Source: Acidobacteriota bacterium | Lineage (GTDB): Bacteria > Acidobacteriota > UBA4820 > DSQY01 | Assembly (NCBI GenBank): GCA_040752915.1 | Contig: JBFMHB010000027.1 | Coordinates: 1-33,680 of the forward strand | DNA: 33,680 nucleotides | Direction of reading: 5' to 3' | Shown here: in pieces, positions 16,343 to 24,133 of the stretch | Numbering within the stretch: position 1 is the first letter of the stretch | Layout of the letters: each line of letters opens with the position of its first letter | Notes under the pieces: model-generated | The model's input: the letters and a program-made list of their open reading frames with translations, nothing else | Told to the model about the DNA's origin: nothing | Databases searched by the model: none | Translations under genes and position numbers: made by a program

Positions 16343-16357
16343 ACAGATCGGCCCCTC

Positions 16358-18751
16358 TCAAGCCTTGGATTTTCTCGGAGGCGTGTCCGCCGCCTCCTTC
16401 TTCCGCTTCGCCCGCCCCACGCGCAAGCCCGGGAAGGCCAGACGAAACACCTCGGACACGTCCTTCACGTAATGGAGGGTCATCCCGCGGCGGATGGACT
16501 CGGGCAGCTCCCGCCGTTCGGGGCGGTTTCCGAAGGGGAGGACGGCCGTCCGGATGCCGGCCCGCCTGGCCGCCAGGAGCTTCTCCCGCAGGCCGCCCAC
16601 CGGCAGGACCTCTCCCCGGAGGGTGATTTCGCCGGAAAAGGCCAGGGAGCGGGATACGCTCCGGCCCGTGAGGGTGGAGAGGAGCGCCACGGCGATGGTG
16701 ATGCCCGCGGAGGGCCCGTCCTTGGGGATGGCCCCCTCGGGCACGTGGATGTGAATGTCCTTTTTCGCCAGGACCTTCTGGTCCAGCCCCCACTCCTCGA
16801 GGTGCTCCTTGATGTAGGTGTGGGCCGCCTGGGCCGACTCCCGCATGACCTCGCCCATCTGCCCCGTCAGGGTCAGGACGTTGGAGCCGGGCGTGGCGGT
16901 CACCTCCACGAAGAGGAGTTCACCTCCCGTCTCGGTCCAGGCCAGCCCCGTGGCCACTCCCGGAAGGTCCCGCCGCAGGCGGAAGTCCTCCGGAAATCGA
17001 GCGACGCCGAGCATTCGCGGGATTTCCTTTGGGTCCACCTCGAAGGGACCCGTCTTGCCCTCGGCGAGCCCTCTGGCCACCTTCCGGAAGACGGCTTCGA
17101 TGGCCCGGTCGAGGTTTCGGACGCCCGCCTCCCGCGTGTAGCGCCGGATCAGAAGGCGGAGGGTCTCGTCGGGAAGGGACACCTGATCTTCCCGCAGCCC
17201 CTGGGCGACGTACTGCTTGGCCAGAAGGTGCCGGCGCGCGATGGCGAGCTTCTCTTCCTCCGTGTACCCAGGGAGTTCGAGAATCTCCAGCCGGTCGAGA
17301 AAAGCCGGCTGGATGTTCTCCAGGGTGTTGGCCGTCGCGATGAACATGACCCGGGACAGGTCGAAGGGGAACCCGAGGTAGTGGTCCACGAACTCCCGGT
17401 TCTGCTCGGGGTCGAGGGCCTCCAGGAGGGCCGACGAGGGGTCGCCCCTCCAGTCGGACCCCATCTTGTCCACCTCGTCGAGCACGAAGACCGGGTTCAT
17501 GGAGCCCGCGTTCTTGATGCCCTGGATGATCCGTCCCGGCATGGCGCCGATGTAGGTCCGGCGGTGGCCGCGGATTTCGGCCTCGTCCCGGACCCCGCCC
17601 AGGGACATGCGCACGAACTTGCGCCCCAGAGTCCGGGCGATGGCTCTCCCGAGGGAGGTCTTCCCCACTCCGGGCGGCCCCACGAAGCAAAACAGGGTCC
17701 CCGTGTGTCCGCCCTTGAGCTTGCACACGGCCATGTACTCGAGGATCCGGTCCTTGACCTTCTTGAGCCCATAGTGGTCCCGGTCCAGGTTTTTCTGGGC
17801 GGCGGAAAGGTCCAGGACGTCCTGTGTGGTCTTTCCCCAAGGAAGGTCGAAGACGAGGTCCAGAAAGGCCCTCAGGTGGCTCAGCTCCTCCGAAAAGGGG
17901 CCGAAGCGCGAGAGGCGGGAGATCTCCTTCTCCAGCACTTCCCGGACAGGGGGGGGGCAGTCCAAGGATTCCAGCCGTTTCCTGTACCCGGCCTCCCCCG
18001 AATCCCCGCCGTCCCCTCCCGACAGCTCCGCCTGGATGGTCTCCAATTGCTGGCGCAGGAAGTACTCCTTCTGCCTGCGGTCCATCTCCTCCCGCGTCTG
18101 GCGGTTCAGCTTGTCTTGGAGGGACTGGATCTCCACTTCCGAACTGAGCTCCGACAGGAGGAGGCTCAACCGTTCCACCACGTCCGGGGTTTCGAGCAGG
18201 CGCCTGGCCCGCTCGAAGGACAGGTCCAGCTGGGACGCCACCAGGTCCGCCAGGCGTCCCGGCTCCTCGATGGTGGACAGGAATTCGCGGGTTTCCGGGG
18301 GAATGCCCCGCCCGCCGCCGGAGAGCTGGTCCAGCCTCTGGAGTACTCCCCGCATTTGGGCCGTGGCCGTGAGCCGGGCGGCGGGGTCGAGGGAGTCGGG
18401 GAGCGGCTCCACTCGGGCGAAGCGCACGTCCCCCCGGCGGCGCTCCAGGGTCAGCCTTGCCCGGCTCACGCCCTGCACGAGCAGAAGGTTGACGCCCGCC
18501 GCGTCGCTCGGGGCGAGCCTGAGGACCAGCACCACGGTCCCCACGGTCCTCGTGGATACGCGGCCTCCTTTGGGCGCGGGGCAGATGACCATGTAGTCGC
18601 CGCTTGCGTGGGCCTCCTCGAGCAGGGCCTTGCCCCCCTGAAGGGGAAAGGCGAGGGTGGAGAGGGCCAGGGGAAAAACCACTCTCTCCTCCACCGTCCA
18701 AACGGGGAGCCGGTCCGGCGCCGCCGGCCTGGGGGCGGGTTCTTTGGTCAT
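16358..18751 (-). CDS. lon: ATP-dependent protease La (Lon)
   Basis: Cytoplasmic AAA+ protease that degrades damaged and short-lived regulatory proteins. At 797 residues it is full length. The N-terminal LON substrate domain starts around residue 15, followed by a coiled-coil region (about 205-245). The AAA module has Walker A GPPGVGKT at 358-365 and Walker B VFVLDEVD at 421-428. The protease domain has the catalytic dyad Ser681 (PKDGPSAGITIAVAL) and Lys724 (GGLREKLLAA). The C-terminus ends in a lysine/arginine-rich tail of about 20 residues. ATG 18751 follows the hsp20 stop by 10 bases; it is the last gene of nrdR-hsp20-lon. Confidence 0.97.
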   Translation of the reverse strand: MTKEPAPRPAAPDRLPVWTVEERVVFPLALSTLAFPLQGGKALLEEAHASGDYMVICPAPKGGRVSTRTVGTVVLVLRLAPSDAAGVNLLLVQGVSRARLTLERRRGDVRFARVEPLPDSLDPAARLTATAQMRGVLQRLDQLSGGGRGIPPETREFLSTIEEPGRLADLVASQLDLSFERARRLLETPDVVERLSLLLSELSSEVEIQSLQDKLNRQTREEMDRRQKEYFLRQQLETIQAELSGGDGGDSGEAGYRKRLESLDCPPPVREVLEKEISRLSRFGPFSEELSHLRAFLDLVFDLPWGKTTQDVLDLSAAQKNLDRDHYGLKKVKDRILEYMAVCKLKGGHTGTLFCFVGPPGVGKTSLGRAIARTLGRKFVRMSLGGVRDEAEIRGHRRTYIGAMPGRIIQGIKNAGSMNPVFVLDEVDKMGSDWRGDPSSALLEALDPEQNREFVDHYLGFPFDLSRVMFIATANTLENIQPAFLDRLEILELPGYTEEEKLAIARRHLLAKQYVAQGLREDQVSLPDETLRLLIRRYTREAGVRNLDRAIEAVFRKVARGLAEGKTGPFEVDPKEIPRMLGVARFPEDFRLRRDLPGVATGLAWTETGGELLFVEVTATPGSNVLTLTGQMGEVMRESAQAAHTYIKEHLEEWGLDQKVLAKKDIHIHVPEGAIPKDGPSAGITIAVALLSTLTGRSVSRSLAFSGEITLRGEVLPVGGLREKLLAARRAGIRTAVLPFGNRPERRELPESIRRGMTLHYVKDVSEVFRLAFPGLRVGRAKRKKEAADTPPRKSKA

Positions 18752-18761
18752 GGGTGGTCCC

Positions 18762-19205
18762 TCAGGGGTTCACGGGGATACGGGCCATCCGGCCCCGGCG
18801 CTCGGACACCCGGGGGAGGCGGACGCACAGCACCCCCTTTTCATAGGTGGCCGTGGCCTGGTGGGTATTCCAGGCCCCGTCCAGATGGATCGTCTTGCGG
18901 AAGGGTCCCCGATCCCGTTCCAGGAGGTGGTAGGCCTGGAGTTCGGGATTCAGAAAACGTGGTCGCTCCCCCTGGATCACGAGGGTTCCCCCGCCTCCCA
19001 AGACCGACAGGCTCTCGGGGGCCATACCGGGAACGTCCACGTAGACCAGGAGGTGGTCCTTGCCCTCCACCACGTCATAGGGGGCCGTGAAGCCGACGTC
19101 CGCCTGGCTCTCGTCCTGTTGGATCGACTGAAGGGCCTCGAAGAGCTGGTTCATCTGGGACTGCAGTCTGACCACGTCCAGGAAGGACGAGAGCATCTTT
19201 CGCAT
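18762..19205 (-). CDS. Hsp20/alpha-crystallin family small heat shock protein
   Basis: ATP-independent holdase chaperone that keeps unfolding proteins soluble. It has 147 residues. A short helical N-terminus is followed by the alpha-crystallin domain (about 40-135): YDVVEGKDHLLVYVDVPGMA with the GTLVIQGER strand, and the domain-closing KGVLCVRLP. Near the end RIPVNP provides an I-x-V type anchoring motif. Its ATG (19205) shares one base with the nrdR stop codon and lon follows 10 bases after its stop, so chaperone and protease are co-expressed, which fits joint handling of damaged protein. Confidence 0.93.
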   Translation of the reverse strand: MRKMLSSFLDVVRLQSQMNQLFEALQSIQQDESQADVGFTAPYDVVEGKDHLLVYVDVPGMAPESLSVLGGGGTLVIQGERPRFLNPELQAYHLLERDRGPFRKTIHLDGAWNTHQATATYEKGVLCVRLPRVSERRGRMARIPVNP

Positions 19206-19675
19206 CAGGGTCCGCCCTCCCTCTTGGTATCCAGGAGGTGCCGCACCTCTTCAAGGAATTCGCTGATGTCTCCGAACTGCCTGTAAACCGAGGCGAATCG
19301 GACATAGGCCACCTGGTCCAGGAACCGGAGCCGCTCCATGATGAGGTTGCCGATCTGGGTCGTGCTGATCTCCCGATCGGGGCTGTTGTGGAGGATGGAC
19401 TCGACCTCCTCCACGATGGCGTTCAGGGCCGCCGTGGCCACGGGCCTTTTCTCGCAAGCCTTGAGAATGCCGAGAAGGAGTTTCTCCCTGTCGAACTTCT
19501 CGCGCCGCTCGTCCTTCTTGACGACCCGGTACGGAACGGTCTCGATCGTCTCGTAGGTGGTGAAGCGGCGGTGGCAGGAGAGGCACTCCCGGCGCCGGCG
19601 GATGCTGTCGCCCGCCGAAACCTCCCGGGAATCCACGACCTTGTCCTCCAGGTGGCCGCAAAATGGACAGCGCAC
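19205..19675 (-). CDS. nrdR: Transcriptional repressor NrdR
   Basis: Zinc-ribbon, ATP-cone repressor of ribonucleotide reductase genes, sensing ATP/dATP. At 156 residues it has typical length. Zinc ligands are Cys3, Cys6, Cys31 and Cys34 (CPFC and CLSC), followed by RRFTTYETIE and the ATP-cone domain (about 49-139, VVKKDERREKFDREKLLLGI). The start codon is GTG at 19675, with AAAGGAGG about 5 bases upstream. No ribonucleotide reductase gene is in the window and I see no NrdR box here; the gene heads an operon with hsp20 and lon instead. Confidence 0.97.
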   Translation of the reverse strand: MRCPFCGHLEDKVVDSREVSAGDSIRRRRECLSCHRRFTTYETIETVPYRVVKKDERREKFDREKLLLGILKACEKRPVATAALNAIVEEVESILHNSPDREISTTQIGNLIMERLRFLDQVAYVRFASVYRQFGDISEFLEEVRHLLDTKREGGP

Positions 19676-19692
19676 AGGGCCTCCTTTCCGGC

Positions 19693-19721
19693 AGTGTATC
19701 GGAGGGATGCGGCGGCTTCAA
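19693..19721 (-). promoter_or_regulatory. Candidate promoter of nrdR-hsp20-lon
   Basis: Minus strand: -35 TTGAAG (19716-19721, four of six) and -10 TACACT (19693-19698, four of six) with a 17-base spacer. The -35 overlaps the stop codon of the preceding flippase-like gene. The sequence also reads CCTTGAA, which equals the -35 core of sigma-32 promoters, but a CCCCATnT-like -10 at the right distance is not clear. No CIRCE-type inverted repeat (HrcA) is visible. Confidence 0.42.
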
Positions 19722-20800
19722 GGACCCTCGTCCGGGAGTTGGGAGGACGGGAGGTTCCTGAGGCGTTTCCGCTCCTCTTCCGCACGGGCGGCATCCTTCA
19801 GCTCCTGGAGCCGCACCCGGCCGAGGGCCAGGTACAGGAGGCCCCACAGGATGCCGGGAAAGAACATGACCGCATGGCCCACGATGCCCGCCGTCACCGC
19901 CGGGTCTTCAGAGATCCCGTAGAAAAGCGTGAGGCAGACCTGAATGGCCTTGTGGACACCCCCGATGCCTCCAGGGGTCGGGATCGCCGCCCCGAAGGAC
20001 ACGAACATCAGCAGCAAGAGGCCCGCGGAATGAGGGAGATCCAGGTGGAGGCTCTGGAGAAACGCCCAGCAGGCCCCGGCGATGCAGAGCCAGATGGCCA
20101 CGGAGAGAAAGGTAACGTAGAGGATGGTCCGCTTTTTCCGGAACGTGGACAGCCCTCCCGTGAAGGCCAGCAATGCCCGGACCGCTTTGAGAAGGAGGGG
20201 ATAGCGCCCGAGGCGCTCGCTGCGGCGCGCCATCCGGTCGAAGATCCGGCGGCGGGGCATGAGCCAGAGAAGGAACAGCCCCGCCGGGACGGCCGCCGCC
20301 ACGAGAACCCAGGAAAGCCGCGTGAAGTAAGTCAGGAGCCCCTCGGCTTCGGGGGCGAAGCCCTCCGTCGGAAGGATGAGGTATCCAAACCAGAGGATGG
20401 CGAGCGCGATGAGGTCCATCCCCCTCTCCAGGACCGTGGATCCCAGCACCTGGGTGAAGGAGAGGCCGTGCCACCGGGCCAGGAGAAAGGGCTTCCCGAT
20501 CTCGCCGATGCGCCCCGGCATGGCGCCCGAGAGGGTGTAGGAGACCACGGTGGCCTTCAGAAGGCTGGATAGGGGCAGCCCCTCCCGCACCCCCGCGAGC
20601 ATGACCCTCCACCGGAAAGCCCGCAGAAACACCGACAGGACCTCCAGCGCCAGGGCGGCGCCGAGGTGGGGCAAGGAGGCCCTTCGCGACTCCTCCAGCA
20701 CACGGTGGAGATTGGCTTTGTGGAGGAAGAAGTACAGGAGGACCCCCGTGAGAAGGAGCGTGAAGACCCAGAGGATGGCTTTTCGGGCTCGGGGCGTCAC
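19718..20800 (-). CDS. Lysylphosphatidylglycerol synthetase/UPF0104-type integral membrane flippase-like protein
   Basis: 360-residue polytopic membrane protein of PF03706 (the membrane half of MprF and the UPF0104 family); members are thought to move lipids or lipid-linked sugars. GTG 20800 overlaps the upstream stop (GTGA). It has about eight hydrophobic segments. Recognisable conserved positions are FLRAFRWRVML, SGAMPGRIGEIGKPFLLARW, GSTVLERGMDLIALA and, near the end, AAIPTPGGIGGVHKA, where many relatives have Glu after GG-IG. There is no aminoacyl-transferase domain, so it does not make lysyl-PG. The frame stays open far upstream over the preceding gene, but that part is not membrane-like. 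The tail is charged and helical. Confidence 0.86.
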   Translation of the reverse strand: MTPRARKAILWVFTLLLTGVLLYFFLHKANLHRVLEESRRASLPHLGAALALEVLSVFLRAFRWRVMLAGVREGLPLSSLLKATVVSYTLSGAMPGRIGEIGKPFLLARWHGLSFTQVLGSTVLERGMDLIALAILWFGYLILPTEGFAPEAEGLLTYFTRLSWVLVAAAVPAGLFLLWLMPRRRIFDRMARRSERLGRYPLLLKAVRALLAFTGGLSTFRKKRTILYVTFLSVAIWLCIAGACWAFLQSLHLDLPHSAGLLLLMFVSFGAAIPTPGGIGGVHKAIQVCLTLFYGISEDPAVTAGIVGHAVMFFPGILWGLLYLALGRVRLQELKDAARAEEERKRLRNLPSSQLPDEGP

Positions 20801-21453
20801 GGGGTCGGCTCCACCAGGGCCTCCGGACGGAACACCGTCAGCGAATCGGCCCCCGCCGCCAGAAGGGCCTCCGCCTCGTCTCGGGAGGCGGGATCGCACA
20901 GGACCTGGAGGCGCACCTTTCTGGGAATTCGGGCCCTGAGCCGCCGAACTCCCTCCAGGGCTCCTCCGTCCCCCAAGGCGCTCGCCGGCAGGACGACCCC
21001 GGCGGGCCGGCGTTCCCGGAGAAGCCGCGCGAAACGGTCCAGTCCTTCGGGAGGAAGGGCACAGGGGGGGAGAAGAAAGCGGACTTCCAGCTCCGGTGCC
21101 GTGGCGAGCAGGGCCGCGACCTCCTTCCCGAGCGCCTCTCCCGAACGGCCGAGCAGGAACCCCGGCGTGAGGGCCACCAGCGCCCCACGCGCGCCCAACC
21201 GGAGGCACTCGAGGAGTTCCATCCTTTTTGTGGAAAGGGTGGATCCCCCTTCGGGATAGGCCACCGCCCCAGAGAGCAAGGCGCCGGACCGGGTCTCCGC
21301 CTCCAGTTCCTCCAGGAGGTAGGGATGGACCAGGGCCCGGGCGACTCCCGCCGCCTCCCACGTCCGAAGGCGGGACGACGCCTCGGCCGGGACGACGGCG
21401 GGCCCGAGGAGGGCGCCCTCGATTTTCGACGCGAGCGGTTCGGCGGGTGTCAT
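20797..21453 (-). CDS. DeoC-like TIM-barrel protein lacking the aldolase catalytic residues
   Basis: 218 residues, with a by-eye resemblance to deoxyribose-phosphate aldolase. The strongest stretch is about 60-95 (SGAVAYPEGGSTLSTKRMEL followed by LECLRLGARGALVAL), which parallels the DeoC signature V-x-F-P-x-G-x-x-x-x-x-x-K-x-x-E with GA(D/N)E-I-D. The later barrel strands can be lined up too: AGVVLPASALGDGG where DeoC has the Schiff-base KTSTG, and LQVLCDPASRDEAEALLAAG where DeoC has KASGGI. Neither lysine nor the earlier aspartate is kept, so aldolase activity is unlikely. It sits between cheW (6-base gap) and the flippase-like gene (4-base overlap). It may be a repurposed or ligand-binding barrel. 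If the alignment is wrong, this is simply an unknown alpha/beta protein. Confidence 0.6.
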   Translation of the reverse strand: MTPAEPLASKIEGALLGPAVVPAEASSRLRTWEAAGVARALVHPYLLEELEAETRSGALLSGAVAYPEGGSTLSTKRMELLECLRLGARGALVALTPGFLLGRSGEALGKEVAALLATAPELEVRFLLPPCALPPEGLDRFARLLRERRPAGVVLPASALGDGGALEGVRRLRARIPRKVRLQVLCDPASRDEAEALLAAGADSLTVFRPEALVEPTP

Positions 21454-21459
21454 TCGGTC

Positions 21460-21972
21460 TCAGGCGTCCTTGGACCAGGTCCGGCGTTCCAGGGATGCGA
21501 CCTCCTCCGGGCTGAACAGGACGGTGGGCTGGAGGATCAAGTAGAGGCGATCCTCCTGTCGAACCATGGCCTCGATGAAGCGCAGGTCCTGCTGTCGGAT
21601 CATGTCCGGAGGCGGCTTGAGGTCTCCCGGGGCGGCCGAGAAGACCTCCACCACCGCGTCCACGAGGAATCCCACGGGCGTATTCTGGATCACCGCCACC
21701 ACCACGCGGCCCTTCTTGGGGTCCACGGGGCCGTACCCTAGCCTCTCCCTGAGGTCCACCACGGGAAGGATGGTTCCCCTCAGATCCAGGACCCCTTTGA
21801 GAAACGCGGGCACTTTGGGCAGGGTGTAGATGCGGGGGATCTTCAAGATTTCCCGGACGGACTCCACGGCGAGCGCGTAGGACTGCGTCTCGACTGTCAT
21901 GCCGAGGTACAGCCGGGCCTCCTGCGAGGGCTTTTCCTTTTTGGCCTGGAAAAGGCTCGGGGCGTCCGCCAC
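21460..21972 (-). CDS. cheW: CheW-like chemotaxis coupling protein
   Basis: Adapter linking chemoreceptors to the CheA kinase. It has 170 residues from GTG 21972. After a short N-terminal extension of about 20 residues the CheW domain shows the usual landmarks: LYLGMTVETQSYALAVESVREIL, then IPRIYTLPKVPAFLKGVLDLRGTILPVVDLRERLG and VGFLVDAVVEV. The gene follows the chemoreceptor with a one-base gap, so the pair is made together. No CheA, CheY, CheR or CheB gene is in the window; the kinase must be elsewhere or the pair works differently. Confidence 0.93.
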   Translation of the reverse strand: MADAPSLFQAKKEKPSQEARLYLGMTVETQSYALAVESVREILKIPRIYTLPKVPAFLKGVLDLRGTILPVVDLRERLGYGPVDPKKGRVVVAVIQNTPVGFLVDAVVEVFSAAPGDLKPPPDMIRQQDLRFIEAMVRQEDRLYLILQPTVLFSPEEVASLERRTWSKDA

Positions 21973-21973
21973 G

Positions 21974-24133
21974 TCAGCCTTCCTCGATGCGGAAGCGGCT
22001 CATGGAGCGCGACAGGGCCTCGGCCCTCTGGGAGAGGGAGGCGGCCAGGTCGGAGGACTCCTGGACCCTGCGGGCGATGGCCTGGCTTTTCTCGGCCAGG
22101 CTCCCCATGGCCCGCTCCACGGCCCGGCCCGCGTTGCTTTGCACCTGGTTCTGGGCCATGACGTCGGCCACCGCGGAGGTGAGGCGGTCCATGGCCTGCC
22201 GGATGAGAGTGGAACCAGCGCTTTGCTCGGAGGTGGCCCGGCGGACCTCCTGGGAGAGGGACCGGATCCGGTTGACGGCCTCCAGGACCTGCTCCGACCC
22301 GACGGTCTGCTCCTTCGTGGCCTGGCGGAGCTGGTGGGCAAGGTCCCTCAGCCGCTCGGTGGACCGCACGATGCCGGCGGCCCCCCTGGACTGCTCGGAG
22401 GTGGCCCTCGCGATCTCCTGGACCATCTGGAGGGATGGCTTCACCGCCTCCTGGATCCGGGCGAAGACGCCGAGGCCCTCCCGGGCCACCGCCACCGTCT
22501 CGTCCACGATGGCGCGCTGGTCTTCCACGGCTTGGACGGCCTGCTGGACGTCGCGCTGGACCGCATCGATGATGGTCGAGATCTCGCGGGTGGAAACGGA
22601 CGTCTTCTCGGCAAGCCCTTTGATTTCCCCCGCCACCACCGCGAAGGGCTTGCCGTGTTCCCCGGCCTGCGCGGCGATGATGGCCGCGTTGAGGGCCAGC
22701 AGGTGCGTCTGTTCCATGACCTCGTCGATGACGGCCAGGATGTTCCCCACCTCCTGGCTGCGGCGTCCCAGCAGCTTCATGACCTCCGTGGTGGAGGCAA
22801 AGGAGGACCGGAGCTGATCCACGCTGGAGCGAGAGTCCTCCATGGCTTTCGCCCCGGCTTGGGCCTCCGAGGCCACGGCTTCCGTGGCCTTCCGCGTCTT
22901 CGCGGCGTTCTCCTCGATCTGGCGGATCGAGCCCTCCATCTCGGTCATGGCGGCCGAGGTGTCCTCCACGAAACGGTTGAGGGTTTCGGTGGAGGCGTCC
23001 ACCTCCCGGTTGGCCGCCACATTCTGGGTCATGGTGGTGGCCACCGTTCCCACCGCGTCGTTCAGGCCCTGGGTGTTGGCGGCGATCTGGTCGATGCTGG
23101 CCGCCATCTGCAGGACCGAGGAGCTGACCTCCTCCGCCAGTTCCGAAAGACCCTCCATGAGCCGGGAAACCTCCCCCACGGCCCCTTGGATGGCCTTCAC
23201 CTCGGCCCCCGCCTCGCGCGTCGCGCTCTCCTGAGCCTTGGCGTCCTCCAGGGCCAAAGCGAGCTGGCGTGCCTGTACCGAGGCCCCCTCCTCCACCCGC
23301 CGCATCCCGTCCCGGGCTTCCCGGACCATCCCGGCCAGGCTGGCGCCCATTTCGCGGAAGGTGGCCGAGAGCTGTCCCAGCTCGTCGCTCCGGCGGATTT
23401 CCTCCCGAAATCCCGTCAGTTGTCCGCCGGCGATCCTCCGTGCGTCCGCCGAGAGGACCTCCAGGGGCGCCACGATGAAGCGGGCAACGGGAAGGGTGAG
23501 AAGGGTGCCGGCGACGGTTCCGAGGAGCACCACCAGAGCGCCGAAACCGATGAAGCCCCTCCGCAACGCGCCAAGGGATTCGAGGCCCACGACCATCCTC
23601 AGCTCGCCCAGGCGACGCACGCGGTGCTCGCCGGCGGTGGGCTGGGGCGCCTCGAAGCCGATCTCCCCGATCCCCGAGGAGGCGGCTTCCGCCACCAGGA
23701 TCGGAACCCGAAGAAGGAGCCCCGATCCCAACGGCGTATCCACGCGGCTCCACAAGGCCGACCCTGGCGAGCCTTCCGGGCGCGCGTAGGGGGCCTGTTT
23801 CAACGCCCCTCCCGCCTGGACCACGGCGCCCTTCTCGTCGGCGAATTCCACCCAGTACAAGCTGGCGTCCGCCTTCACCAGCTGGTCCACCGTGTCCTTC
23901 AGGCCGCTCTTGTTGAACTGCAAGTTGTAGGCCGACAGCCCCGACACCGTGGCGCCGAGGTTCGAATAGGAGTTCCGCAGCTGGCCCAGGGCCACCCTGC
24001 GGGTGTGGAAGTAATACACGAGAGCCAGGAGGAGGGATCCCACGAACAGGCATCCCACGAGGACGGTGAGGATCTGTCCCCGGACGCTCCCCCGCAGGAA
24101 GGCGAGGGCGCGCCCAAACCAGCCCTTATTCAT
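21974..24133 (-). CDS. Methyl-accepting chemotaxis protein
   Basis: Membrane chemoreceptor of 719 residues. TM1 is at about 21-42, a periplasmic sensor at 43-192, TM2 at 193-216, a HAMP domain at about 217-270 and a long cytoplasmic coiled coil. The signalling tip (472-500) reads EQTHLLALNAAIIAAQAGEH followed by GKPFAVVAGEIKGLAEKTS. It has His for the usual Asn after QT and Ile for the usual Glu in AAIEAA, a variant known to me from deltaproteobacteria-like receptors. The periplasmic domain (about 150 residues) matches no sensor family I can name. The start overlaps the end of the binding-protein gene by 8 bases, suggesting that protein presents the ligand. No CheR-tethering pentapeptide is seen at the C-terminus (FRIEEG). 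Confidence 0.94.
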   Translation of the reverse strand: MNKGWFGRALAFLRGSVRGQILTVLVGCLFVGSLLLALVYYFHTRRVALGQLRNSYSNLGATVSGLSAYNLQFNKSGLKDTVDQLVKADASLYWVEFADEKGAVVQAGGALKQAPYARPEGSPGSALWSRVDTPLGSGLLLRVPILVAEAASSGIGEIGFEAPQPTAGEHRVRRLGELRMVVGLESLGALRRGFIGFGALVVLLGTVAGTLLTLPVARFIVAPLEVLSADARRIAGGQLTGFREEIRRSDELGQLSATFREMGASLAGMVREARDGMRRVEEGASVQARQLALALEDAKAQESATREAGAEVKAIQGAVGEVSRLMEGLSELAEEVSSSVLQMAASIDQIAANTQGLNDAVGTVATTMTQNVAANREVDASTETLNRFVEDTSAAMTEMEGSIRQIEENAAKTRKATEAVASEAQAGAKAMEDSRSSVDQLRSSFASTTEVMKLLGRRSQEVGNILAVIDEVMEQTHLLALNAAIIAAQAGEHGKPFAVVAGEIKGLAEKTSVSTREISTIIDAVQRDVQQAVQAVEDQRAIVDETVAVAREGLGVFARIQEAVKPSLQMVQEIARATSEQSRGAAGIVRSTERLRDLAHQLRQATKEQTVGSEQVLEAVNRIRSLSQEVRRATSEQSAGSTLIRQAMDRLTSAVADVMAQNQVQSNAGRAVERAMGSLAEKSQAIARRVQESSDLAASLSQRAEALSRSMSRFRIEEG

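Noticed and set aside
16472-19090. Open frame of more than 870 codons opposite lon and hsp20
   Set aside because: Antisense to two clear genes and with no recognisable domain. Long antisense open frames are expected at this G+C content.
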